51,284 nucleotides of DNA from Planctomycetota bacterium (GTDB lineage: Bacteria; Planctomycetota; UBA1135; UBA2386), in the NCBI GenBank assembly GCA_016795295.1, contig JAEUHP010000046.1:1-51284 (forward strand), read 5' to 3'. Below, in pieces: positions 44,129-51,284 of the stretch; positions within the stretch are counted from its first letter, which is position 1; each line of letters opens with the position of its first letter. Under the pieces are notes generated by a model. The model was not told the DNA's origin. It saw only the letters and a list, made by a program, of their open reading frames with translations, and did not search any database. The position numbers and the translations under genes are program-made.

Positions 44129-46132
44129 TCAGTTGCCGTCGTCCGGCTGCGGCGGAGCACCGGTGGGCTGCCCTTCGGCGTCGAGTGCGTACTTGTCGAG
44201 CTTGCGCTGCAGGGCGAAGCGCGACAGCCCGAGCAGTTCGGCGGCGCGGCTCTTGTTGCCCTGCGCCTTGGCGAACGCCTTCTGGATCTCGCGAGTCTCC
44301 AGCTCGCGCACCAAGTCCGGCAAGGTGGTGCCGCGTTCGGCGGGCACGGTGCCGTCGTCGGCGAACTGCGCCGAGGGACCGCTCTTGCCCTCGCGCACGT
44401 GCTGGCTCAGGTGGCTCTCCAACAGCACGCCGTCGCCGAGGATCGCCGCGCGCCGCAGTTCGTTCTGCAGCTCGCGCACGTTGCCGGGCCACGAATAGGC
44501 GACCAAGCGCTCCAGGGCATCGGCGCTGATGCGCAGCCTGGTGCCACCCTCGCGCGGCAGTTCGCCGAGCACCCGCTTCACCAGGAGTGGCACGTCCTCC
44601 TTGCGCTCGCGCAGCGGCGGCAAGCGCACCGGCAGCACTGCCAGTCGGTAGTAGAGGTCCTCGCGGAAGCTACCGTCGCGCACCATCGCCTCCAGGTTGC
44701 GGTTGGTGGCGCAGATCAAGCGCACGTCGACCTTGCGCGTCTCGGCACTGCCGAGTGGCCGAACTTCGCCCTCCTGCAACACCCGCAGCAGCTTCTTCTG
44801 CAGGTCGAGCGGCATGTCGCCGACCTCGTCGAGGAACAGCACGCCGTGGTGCGCGGTCTCCAGCAGACCCTTCTTGTTGCCGGTGGCGCCGGTGAACGCG
44901 CCGCGCACGTAGCCGAACAGTTCGCTCTCGAGCAGTGCTTCGGGCAGCGCCGCGCAGTTCTCGCTGACGAACGGCGCCTTGCCGCGCCGGCTGTTGCGAT
45001 GGATCGCGCGCGCGATCAGCTCTTTGCCGGTGCCCGACTCACCGGTGACCAGCACCGGGTCGTCGGCATCGATGTACTTGTCGAGCAAGGCGAACACCGC
45101 CTGCATGGCGCGCCCCTGGCCGACGATCTGCTTGTACTCGTACTTGGTCTTGGGCCCGAGCTGCTGGCTCTTGAGCTCGGCCTTGATCTCGCTCAGTTCG
45201 CCGACCGTGGCCTGCAGCTGGCCCTTCAACGCCGCGTTGAGCTGGTCGACACGGTCCAGCGCCTGTTCCAGTTCGAGCTGCTTCTTCTGCAGTTGGTCGA
45301 GCGAACGCGCGTTGTGGATCGCCACGCCAGCGTGGTCCGCCAGCGACAACAGCAAGGCTTTCTCGCGCTCCTGGAACACCTGCTGCTGCAGGCGATTGTC
45401 CACGTACAGCACACCCGCGACCACCGACCGGACGCGGATCGGAATGCACAGCACCGAACGCAACCGCAGGTCGGCGACCGACTGCAGGCCGCGGAAGCGG
45501 TCGTCTTCCTGGGCGTTGGTGGTGAGTTCGGGCACGCCGGAGTCGAGCACGCGGCTGGCGATGGTGCGCGAGATCTTGAACTCCGGTGAGAGCACTTCCT
45601 CCTGGGCGAAGTTGCGCGCCACCTCGACGGCGTGTTCCCCGTGCTTGCCGAGGATCAGAAAGCCACGTTCGGCGCCGCACATGGCGATCGCTGCATCGAC
45701 GATCTGGGTCAGGAGCCGGGTCAGGTCCTGTTCTTCGTTGAGCGCCCGCGCGATCTGCAGGAACGCCACCAAATCGTGCCCCGAACGCCCCTCACCGCCA
45801 CCCGGCCGGGTCTCGTCCACCGACGCCTGCTCGACGGCAGGCACCTGCACGGCGATCTCGCAGCCGCCGAGTTCGAACGGCTCCCCGGGCGTCAAGGCAG
45901 CGCGCAGCACCGGCCGGCCGCGCAGCTTGGCGGGATTCTGCGCCCCGGCGTCGACCAGCACGAACTGACCGTCCTGGCGCTCGACCCGGCAATGCAGCCG
46001 GGACACCAGCCGGTCGGGCAGGAACAGATCGCACTCCCGGGAACGACCGATGGTGACCACGTCCTGGTGGAAGGCGTGGGTTTCGGTTTGGCCGTCGCGG
46101 GTGACGACGAGCAGGAAAGTACCTTGGGCCAT
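44129..46132 (-). CDS. Sigma54-dependent activator with FHA and GAF domains
   Basis: 667 residues from the ATG at 46132. FHA domain 20-95 with [14 protein letters not shown] and LVSRLHCRV, the phosphothreonine-binding residues. GAF domain about 120-275 ([24 protein letters not shown]). A coiled coil spans about 275-325. The AAA+ domain has GESGTGKE (364-371), GAFTGA (411-416) that contacts sigma54, and FLDEVGDM (433-440); a Fis-type helix-turn-helix at the end includes [20 protein letters not shown]. It would bind enhancers and open sigma54 promoters on a signal read through phosphorylated proteins. It is followed nine bases later by the Ser/Thr kinase. No sigma54 gene or sigma54 promoter was found nearby. 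Confidence 0.96.
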   Translation of the reverse strand: MAQGTFLLVVTRDGQTETHAFHQDVVTIGRSRECDLFLPDRLVSRLHCRVERQDGQFVLVDAGAQNPAKLRGRPVLRAALTPGEPFELGGCEIAVQVPAVEQASVDETRPGGGEGRSGHDLVAFLQIARALNEEQDLTRLLTQIVDAAIAMCGAERGFLILGKHGEHAVEVARNFAQEEVLSPEFKISRTIASRVLDSGVPELTTNAQEDDRFRGLQSVADLRLRSVLCIPIRVRSVVAGVLYVDNRLQQQVFQEREKALLLSLADHAGVAIHNARSLDQLQKKQLELEQALDRVDQLNAALKGQLQATVGELSEIKAELKSQQLGPKTKYEYKQIVGQGRAMQAVFALLDKYIDADDPVLVTGESGTGKELIARAIHRNSRRGKAPFVSENCAALPEALLESELFGYVRGAFTGATGNKKGLLETAHHGVLFLDEVGDMPLDLQKKLLRVLQEGEVRPLGSAETRKVDVRLICATNRNLEAMVRDGSFREDLYYRLAVLPVRLPPLRERKEDVPLLVKRVLGELPREGGTRLRISADALERLVAYSWPGNVRELQNELRRAAILGDGVLLESHLSQHVREGKSGPSAQFADDGTVPAERGTTLPDLVRELETREIQKAFAKAQGNKSRAAELLGLSRFALQRKLDKYALDAEGQPTGAPPQPDDGN

Positions 46133-46251
46133 GCGGGCGCGGCGGCAGCGGATAGTCGGAGACCCGACCACGGTAACCGACGCATCCCCGGCCGCCAGCA
46201 CCGCATGGCCCCGGTGCGACCAGGTCGTACCAGATGCCACCGCGCCAACGG

Positions 46252-47715
46252 CTAGTCGCGGCCCAGGCCAGCGCCGTCGAGCCAGCGCTGGTACCGGGCG
46301 ACCAGCCCAGCGAGGCCGGCACCGAACCGCAGCACGTTGTCGAGCCCCGCCATCTGCTGCACGCGGTCGTCGCGGAACCAACGCGCCACCGCGGCCTTGC
46401 CGTTCGGCAGGTGCCGCAACAGGAACCAACGCAGCCGGTCCCAGCCATCGCCGGCGCGCACCGACCAACTCGCCGCGGCGGCCACCCAGGACTCCGGGCA
46501 GGCCGCCCGACACTCTGCGCGGGCCGCTTCACTCCACAGGGACTCGTCACGGAAACCCAACAGGCTGGCGGCCCGCTTCTGCACGGCGAAAGTGCCACGC
46601 GGCACTCCTGCCGATTCGATCACCCAACGGGCCACTGGGCGGTCGTAGCTGCCACCGAGCCGCCACGGCGCCAACGCCGGCGAGTACGCCATGGCCACCA
46701 GTTCGGGGTGCCGCCGTCCCCCGATCATCAGGCCGGGCAGGTGGACGAAGCGATGCAGCAGGCGGACCTCCTGCAGACTCACTCCCGACAGGTCGCCGCG
46801 GCTGAGCACCGCGTCGGCCGAGCCGCGCAGATCCCACAGACGCCCGAAACCGGTCACCAGCAGCCGGCCGCGGAGCCATGGCTCGAGCGGTTGGTAGCAC
46901 GCGTCCTGGCCACTGCACCCGGTGGCGAAATAGTCGGAGACCTGCGACCACGAGTCGACCCGATCGAGGCGCTCCGCGGTGTGCAGGGCAAGCCCCAAGC
47001 GCTCGGCTACCGCTGCGCCCGTGTCCTCATCACCCCGTCGTGACCGGGCGAGCGCCACGGCTTGGCGGCAGCCCGCCGCGGCCGACAGCACCGCGAGCCC
47101 CGCCGAGTCGTAGCCCGAGGAGCAGGTTGCAGTCGGGATGAGCCCTGGCGCATGCGCGAAGGTCGCGGCGAAAGTGGCCACCGCATAGTCGCGGTAGGCC
47201 GAGACGTCCGGGAACGGCGGGTCGAGGGGCTTGCGCACGCGGTGCAACTGCCCGTGCTCGTCCAGAAAGGCATTGTCGTAGGCCAGCCGTTCGAGTTCGC
47301 CGCCGTCCGGCCAGCGCACCAGAAGCCGCTCGTACCGATCGATGCCGTAGACGATGGTGGCAAACCGCGCCCCCAGCCGGCGATCGAATGGCATCGCCAC
47401 ACCGGCCACCGCCAGCAGCAACGCCAAGGAGTTCGCCGCCACGACACCGCGCGGCCCGCGGTAGACGAACAGCGACTCGACGTTGTGCGACGGCGCCACC
47501 AGCAAGAGCCGATCGCCGACCGGCACGACCCCAGAACCGTACACCTGCGCCGCCGGCGCGGGATCGTCGCCGAGCCCCCAGGTGCCTTCGAACCAGCCAG
47601 AGCCGCGCCGCGCCACCTGCTCGCCGAGGTGGCCGCGTGGCTGGCCGCCGCGCGGCCACGACAGCGCCCAGGCCATGGACGGCAGGGAGGCAATGCGGTG
47701 GACGGAGGTCTGCAT
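46252..47715 (-). CDS. Asparagine-synthetase-like protein without a glutaminase domain
   Basis: 487 residues from the ATG at 47715. The PP-loop signature SSGYDSAGL (199-207) matches the ATP pyrophosphatase site of AsnB-type enzymes, and ARSRRGDEDTG follows at the expected distance. The N-terminal nucleophile Cys2 of the glutaminase domain is missing and the first 170 residues do not look like a class II amidotransferase, although SLALLLAVAGV may be a degenerate remnant. Such proteins adenylate a carboxylate and form amides from another amine; examples occur in antibiotic, lasso-peptide and polysaccharide clusters. It lies downstream of arfB with a 29-base gap. Substrate unknown. Confidence 0.82.
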   Translation of the reverse strand: MQTSVHRIASLPSMAWALSWPRGGQPRGHLGEQVARRGSGWFEGTWGLGDDPAPAAQVYGSGVVPVGDRLLLVAPSHNVESLFVYRGPRGVVAANSLALLLAVAGVAMPFDRRLGARFATIVYGIDRYERLLVRWPDGGELERLAYDNAFLDEHGQLHRVRKPLDPPFPDVSAYRDYAVATFAATFAHAPGLIPTATCSSGYDSAGLAVLSAAAGCRQAVALARSRRGDEDTGAAVAERLGLALHTAERLDRVDSWSQVSDYFATGCSGQDACYQPLEPWLRGRLLVTGFGRLWDLRGSADAVLSRGDLSGVSLQEVRLLHRFVHLPGLMIGGRRHPELVAMAYSPALAPWRLGGSYDRPVARWVIESAGVPRGTFAVQKRAASLLGFRDESLWSEAARAECRAACPESWVAAAASWSVRAGDGWDRLRWFLLRHLPNGKAAVARWFRDDRVQQMAGLDNVLRFGAGLAGLVARYQRWLDGAGLGRD

Positions 47716-47744
47716 GGGTGGCAAGTTGGCGCCCCGATCCGGTC

Positions 47745-48182
47745 TCAAGCTCCGTCGGGGCGATCGCCGCGGCTGCGCTTGATCTCGCCGCGATGCCGCT
47801 TCTGCTCGACGCGGCGCCGTTGGCTGCCGCGCGTCGGCTTGGTCTTCACGCGCCGCCGTTGCCGCACCAGGGCCAACGCGATCCAACTGGCCAACCTGGC
47901 CAGCGCTGCTTCGAGATTCTGGAACTGACTGCGGTGCTCGCTCGCGACCACGCACAGACGGCCGTCGGCGTCGAGGCGGTTCGGCAGCGCGGTGCGGATG
48001 CGCGCCACGTCGTCGGGCCCGAGCACCGCTTCGGCCGCCGTCAGGTCGAGGCGCAGGTCGACGCGGGTCTCGGTCTTGTTGGCGTGCTGGCCACCGGGAC
48101 CACCCCCGCGCGAGAAGCTGAGATGGAAACACTCCTTGGGCAGCACTCGCCCATCCCGCAGTCGCAGCTCAGACCGCGACAC
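47745..48182 (-). CDS. arfB: ArfB-type peptidyl-tRNA hydrolase (ribosome rescue)
   Basis: 145 residues from a GTG at 48182, overlapping the end of the sugar-kinase gene by 14 bases. The catalytic motif GGGPGGQ (26-32) is followed by HANKTETRVDLR, and the basic tail RRRVKTKPTRGSQRRR runs into the mRNA tunnel. ArfB enters stalled ribosomes that lack a stop codon and releases the nascent chain. The length fits the family, and there is no codon-recognition domain, which separates it from RF1 and RF2. Confidence 0.94.
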   Translation of the reverse strand: MSRSELRLRDGRVLPKECFHLSFSRGGGPGGQHANKTETRVDLRLDLTAAEAVLGPDDVARIRTALPNRLDADGRLCVVASEHRSQFQNLEAALARLASWIALALVRQRRRVKTKPTRGSQRRRVEQKRHRGEIKRSRGDRPDGA

Positions 48183-49101
48183 GTGCCACCCAGGCCGTAG
48201 CCGGCTCGAGCCCGTGGTAGGCGTCGTGCGCAAGCCGCGCCGCACCACGCGAACCGGCGTCGGGACCGACCGTGCCCCCCAGGACGGCCCCGAAGGCGCC
48301 CAAGCGCACCGCCAACCGTTCGCGCAGCTCCGCCACGCCTTCGAGCACTCCGCCACCGCACAGCACCGGCACACCGGCCGCCTCGAGCCCCGCCGCGCGC
48401 AGCGCCGCGATGGCCAGACCGGCCAACGCTTCGGCGCCAGCGTCCAGCACTTCGTTCGCCACCGGATCGCCCGCGGCCGCCTCGGCCAGCACCACCGGCA
48501 GCTGGCCGGCCACGGCGCCGCTGTTCAGCCCCTGCAGCACCGCGCCCAGCCGCTCGACGGCCGGCGCCGCGAACGCCGCCGCCAACGCCGGCCCAAGGCT
48601 GGTCGCCGGTCCCAGGCCATCGGCCGCGAGCAGGGCCGCCGTCGCGGCGCGCCGCACCAGGTCGAACCCGCTGCCCTGGTCACCGAGCAGGTAGCCGCGA
48701 CCTCCGACTCGATGCAGCGAACCGTCCCGCGCCCGCGCGATCGCGAACGAACCCGTGCCCGACCACACCAGCAACGCCGGGCCGTCCACCAGCGCCGCGG
48801 CCGCGGCCGCCAGCACGTCGCCGACGATCGCCAGCGGGAAAGCGATGCCATGGCCACGCACCGCATCGAGCAAGGCGGCACTGGTGGTGCGGTCCCCGAC
48901 CCCTGCCACCGCGCACACTGCAGCGGTCGGCACACTCTGCTGCGCCGCGGTGCGCAGCACGCCAGCCAAAGCCGCAGCCGCGGCTGGAATGCCGTGCACG
49001 GTCGGCGTGGCGGTCGCCGCCTCGCCGGACAGCAGGCGCTGCGAGGGCCACCAGGCACAGCGGCACCGCGAGCCACCGACGTCCACGCCGAGAAACTGCA
49101 T
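48169..49101 (-). CDS. BadF/BadG-type ATPase, probable N-acetylglucosamine kinase
   Basis: 310 residues from the ATG at 49101. ASKHA-fold markers: FLGVDVGGSRCRCAWW (phosphate 1), then LLVWSGTGSFAIAR (phosphate 2) and GGRGYLLGDQGSGFDLVRRA, the typical BadF/N-acetylglucosamine kinase stretch, and VPVLCGGGVLEGV (adenosine). These kinases phosphorylate amino sugars at C6. The related benzoyl-CoA reductase activases carry a metal-binding Cys pair that is missing here, so sugar kinase is preferred. It is divergent from the fused sugar-1-kinase/nucleotidyltransferase, with 108 bases between the starts, suggesting one salvage pathway. Confidence 0.87.
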   Translation of the reverse strand: MQFLGVDVGGSRCRCAWWPSQRLLSGEAATATPTVHGIPAAAAALAGVLRTAAQQSVPTAAVCAVAGVGDRTTSAALLDAVRGHGIAFPLAIVGDVLAAAAAALVDGPALLVWSGTGSFAIARARDGSLHRVGGRGYLLGDQGSGFDLVRRAATAALLAADGLGPATSLGPALAAAFAAPAVERLGAVLQGLNSGAVAGQLPVVLAEAAAGDPVANEVLDAGAEALAGLAIAALRAAGLEAAGVPVLCGGGVLEGVAELRERLAVRLGAFGAVLGGTVGPDAGSRGAARLAHDAYHGLEPATAWVARVAV

Positions 49102-49111
49102 GCTTGCCGCT

Positions 49112-49139
49112 TGGTTACCGGTTCTGGCGGCAGAAACAA
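49112..49139 (-). promoter_or_regulatory. Candidate promoter of the BadF-type kinase gene
   Basis: On the minus strand TTGTTT (49134-49139) and TAACCA (49112-49117) are separated by 16 bases; the -10-like hexamer is 10 bases from the ATG at 49101. Confidence 0.35.
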
Positions 49140-49196
49140 GTCCGGGCCATGCGCCGCCGACCGACGGCCACTGCGTGCAGCCGCGCGGCGACGGCG

Positions 49197-49202
49197 TATC
49201 CT
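49197..49202 (+). promoter_or_regulatory. Candidate -10 hexamer of the fused kinase/nucleotidyltransferase gene
   Basis: TATCCT, seven bases before the ATG at 49210. No -35 is convincing and there is no Shine-Dalgarno sequence, consistent with a leaderless start. Confidence 0.35.
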
Positions 49203-49209
49203 GGCGACA

Positions 49210-50871
49210 ATGGCCTTGCTCACCGCCACCGCCCAGGCCCGCCTCGGCCTGCTCGGCAACCCCTCCGACCTCTACGGCGGCCGCGGCCTCGGCTGCACCA
49301 TCGCCGAACTCGGCGCCGCCGTGACCCTCTGCGACGCACCCCGGCTGGAACTGCCGAACGACCTGCTGCGCGCCGGTTTCGAGGTGTTCGCCGCGCGCCT
49401 CCGCACCGCCGGCATCGACCCGGCCGTACGCCCGCTGCGGGCCACCCTGCACAGCACCATCCCGTTCCAGGCCGGCCTGTCCGGCTCCAGCGCCCTGCTG
49501 GTCGCCTTCCTGCGCGCTGCACAGCGCTGGTTCGGCCTGCCCCTCCAGCCCCTGGACATCGCCGAACTGGCGTGGCGCGCCGAGGCCGAAGGGCTCGGCG
49601 TGCGCGCCGGGCCGCTGGACCGCCTGGTGCAGGCCCACGACGGCCTGTTGGCCATGGACTTCCAGACCCCGTTCGCCCCGGGTGCAGTCGAGCGCCTCGA
49701 TCCGGCATTGCTGCCACCCTTGCTGCTCGCTTGGCAGCCGCATCCTGGGCAACCATCGGGCGACGTGCACGCACCGGTCTACGCGCGTTGGCAGGCCGGC
49801 GATGCCCACGTGCGCAACACCATGGCGGAACTCGCCGCGAACGCCATGGTGGGCATCGCCGCCTTGCGCGCCGGCGACCTGCCGAGGTTCCGCCACTGCT
49901 TCGATCGCAATTTCGACCTGCGCGCGGCGGTGTTCCCGATCGATCCGGCGGACCGCCGCCTGATCGACCTCGGCCGCCGGCACGGTGCGGCTGCGAAGTT
50001 CCCGGGCTCGGGTGGTGCGGTGCTGTTCGCCTGCCAGGACCCCACCCACCGCGACGAACTCGCCGCACTCTGCGCGCAAGCGGGCCATCCGGTGTTGGCG
50101 CCCACCGTGCCGCGACCCGCCCCGCGCCTCCGCGCCGTGTTGCTGGCCGCCGGCTTCGCCACGCGCCTGCATCCGCTGACGCTGCACACCGCCAAACCCC
50201 TGCTGCAGGTCGGCGGGCAACCGCTGCTGTCGCGGCTCTGGCAGCAGGTCGAAGCCACACCCCACCTCGCCGACGCGGTCTTGGTGACCAATGGCCGCTT
50301 CCACCGCGACTTCGTCGCGTGGCAGCAGGCAACCGCGCCGCGGCTGCTGCTGCAGGTGGTCGACGATGGCCGCCTGACCAACGCCGAACGGCTCGGCGCG
50401 GTGCGCGACCTGCAACTCGGGCTCGCCGCCGCCGCCAGCGCTGGGCCGCGGCCCGATGGCTACCTGGTGCTGGCCTGCGACAACCTGTTCGAACTCGACC
50501 TCGGCGCGCTGGTCGCGGCGTTCGCGCAGACGGGCCATGGGCAACTGGTGGTGCGCGAAGTGCCAGCCCCGGTGCCGCCCAACACCTACAGCGAAGTTCG
50601 GCTGGACGGGCCCCGGGTGGTGTCGTTCCGCGAGAAGCCAGCCGACCCGATCGGCAATCTGTCGGCGATCGCCGCCTACGTGCTGCCCGGAGACCTGCCG
50701 GAACGGCTCGCCGAGTATCTGGCGGCGGGCGGCAATCCGGACGCGCCAGGGCACTTGGTGGCGTGGTTGCAAGCGCGGCAGCCATTCGCTGCGCACCGGC
50801 TCACGGGGCGGTTCTTCGACATCGGCAGCGCCGCGGACCTGCAGCGAGCGCGGGCGGTGTTCGGCGGCTGA
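49210..50871 (+). CDS. Fusion of GHMP sugar-1-kinase (glucuronokinase-like) and nucleotidyltransferase
   Basis: 553 residues. N-terminal GHMP kinase: ARLGLLGNPSDLYGGRG (10-26), close to plant glucuronokinases, motif 2 QAGLSGSSALL (87-97), and motif 3 AAKFPGSGGAVLF (261-273). From about residue 305 a nucleotidyltransferase begins with LRAVLLAAGFATRLHPLT, then AKPLLQVGGQPLL, with VLACDNLFELD as the metal site and SFREKPADPIGNLSAIAAY later. The kinase would make a sugar 1-phosphate and the second domain an NDP-sugar, two consecutive steps in one chain. FKP has the same logic for fucose but in the opposite domain order. The likely product is UDP-glucuronate or a similar NDP-sugar; substrate is not proven. 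Confidence 0.9.
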   Translation: MALLTATAQARLGLLGNPSDLYGGRGLGCTIAELGAAVTLCDAPRLELPNDLLRAGFEVFAARLRTAGIDPAVRPLRATLHSTIPFQAGLSGSSALLVAFLRAAQRWFGLPLQPLDIAELAWRAEAEGLGVRAGPLDRLVQAHDGLLAMDFQTPFAPGAVERLDPALLPPLLLAWQPHPGQPSGDVHAPVYARWQAGDAHVRNTMAELAANAMVGIAALRAGDLPRFRHCFDRNFDLRAAVFPIDPADRRLIDLGRRHGAAAKFPGSGGAVLFACQDPTHRDELAALCAQAGHPVLAPTVPRPAPRLRAVLLAAGFATRLHPLTLHTAKPLLQVGGQPLLSRLWQQVEATPHLADAVLVTNGRFHRDFVAWQQATAPRLLLQVVDDGRLTNAERLGAVRDLQLGLAAAASAGPRPDGYLVLACDNLFELDLGALVAAFAQTGHGQLVVREVPAPVPPNTYSEVRLDGPRVVSFREKPADPIGNLSAIAAYVLPGDLPERLAEYLAAGGNPDAPGHLVAWLQARQPFAAHRLTGRFFDIGSAADLQRARAVFGG

Positions 50872-50884
50872 GTGCCGCACCGAG

Positions 50885-51226
50885 TCACTTCAGGCTGTAG
50901 ACGAACGGGGCCTCGCCCACCGAGTGCACCGTGAAGAAGAGCACCACGACCAGCACCACCAGGATCAGCAGCAAGCTGGCGTAACCCAGGATCAGGCCCG
51001 CCAACGCCATGCCGCGGCCCTGCTCCCCGGACGTTCGGATCTGGTCCAGCGCCACGTGGCCGAGCACGATCGCCACCAGGCTGCCGGGCCCGGGCAACAC
51101 GAGCGCACGGACCAAAGCCACGATCGCCAGGGTGTTGGTGCGTGCCGCGGCCGGCAATGCGCCAGGGGTGCGGCTGGAGGGCGGCGGCGGCGGCGGTTCG
51201 ACTTGGGTGGTTACGGGTGCGGACAT
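50885..51226 (-). CDS. DUF4190-type small membrane protein
   Basis: 113 residues from the ATG at 51226, with GGAG six bases upstream; a GTG further out lacks support. A Pro-rich N-terminus (seven prolines in a row after VEP) precedes two hydrophobic segments: NTLAIVALVRALVLPGPG with VAIVLGHVALDQI, the DUF4190 core, and MALAGLILGYASLLLILVVL. The C-terminus (FVYSLK) is outside the membrane. DUF4190 proteins are of unknown function. It converges on the fused kinase gene with a 13-base gap. Confidence 0.85.
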   Translation of the reverse strand: MSAPVTTQVEPPPPPPSSRTPGALPAAARTNTLAIVALVRALVLPGPGSLVAIVLGHVALDQIRTSGEQGRGMALAGLILGYASLLLILVVLVVVLFFTVHSVGEAPFVYSLK

Positions 51227-51284
51227 GGGCTGCTCCGGTTGCCGTGCTACGGCGTACCCCGCCAAACATTCCGCGGCAGGTGCG

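Noticed and set aside
40142..45589. An 1815-codon open frame antisense to the kinase and activator genes
   Set aside because: It runs opposite two genes with clear catalytic motifs. Long antisense frames without stops are expected at this GC content, and the translation is Arg/Gln/His-rich with no domain.

Overview
The window is a gene-dense, GC-rich (about 70%) stretch of a diderm bacterial chromosome. It fits a high-GC member of the Planctomycetota best. Reasons: an LpxC-FabZ fusion enzyme next to Skp/OmpH, an ExbB/ExbD operon with a terpene-cyclase-like toroid protein, a secreted formylglycine-generating-enzyme-type protein, several Ser/Thr kinases, an FHA-GAF-sigma54 activator, and many secreted proteins of no known family. 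The lineage is inferred from gene content alone; there is no rRNA or tRNA gene in the window. I find no insertion sequence, prophage or CRISPR array.

Layout. 0.1-1.5 kb: a small secreted protein with an (AG)15 microsatellite against its start codon and a frameshift, then a membrane-anchored protein. 1.5-4.5 kb: a Ser/Thr kinase coupled to a YkgJ-type cysteine-cluster protein, and a ClpA/B-type single-AAA ATPase. 4.5-7.2 kb: two glycosyltransferases and a lipoprotein in one overlapping unit. 7.2-13.4 kb: HAD phosphatase, HD-GYP protein, heptose-phosphate adenylyltransferase-like protein, GNAT, HIT and a secreted thioredoxin-fold DUF255 protein. 13.4-24.5 kb: an envelope cluster (TPR protein, ExbB, ExbD, a 1225-residue TonB-like protein ending in an alpha/alpha toroid, SRPBCC protein) with a divergent GHL10-type glycosidase-like lipoprotein. 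24.6-26.7 kb: a kelch-repeat secreted protein. 26.8-35 kb: alaS; the lipid A/outer-membrane unit skp-lpxC/fabZ-Gfo/Idh oxidoreductase; a JAMM peptidase coupled to acpS; an OprP-like porin. 35.2-38.8 kb: a lower-GC accessory stretch with a secreted FGE-like protein, a lipoprotein and a PIN nuclease with a large partner protein. 38.9-51.2 kb: a DEAD-box helicase, a giant kinase with its FHA-sigma54 activator, an asparagine-synthetase-like protein, arfB, a BadF-type sugar kinase, a fused sugar-1-kinase/nucleotidyltransferase, and a DUF4190 membrane protein.

Main point. The most interesting system is the ExbB-ExbD-toroid operon. The third transmembrane segment of the toroid protein carries an S-x3-H pair like the one in TonB. 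It is followed by a linker of about 480 residues rich in Ala and Pro, and then a squalene-cyclase-like toroid where TonB would have its C-terminal domain. I read it as a proton-motive-force-driven envelope machine analogous to TonB; this is inference. Second is a one-polypeptide glucuronokinase-like/nucleotidyltransferase fusion beside a BadF sugar kinase. Third is the recurrence of 15-bp (five-codon) tandem duplications at four loci, one of which repeats the stop codon of exbD.

Genes are packed tightly. Many operon junctions are ATGA or GTGA overlaps, and two convergent pairs share a palindromic four-base stop (CTAG, TTAA). Several first genes have a TANNNT hexamer 6-9 bases before the start codon, which suggests leaderless transcripts.
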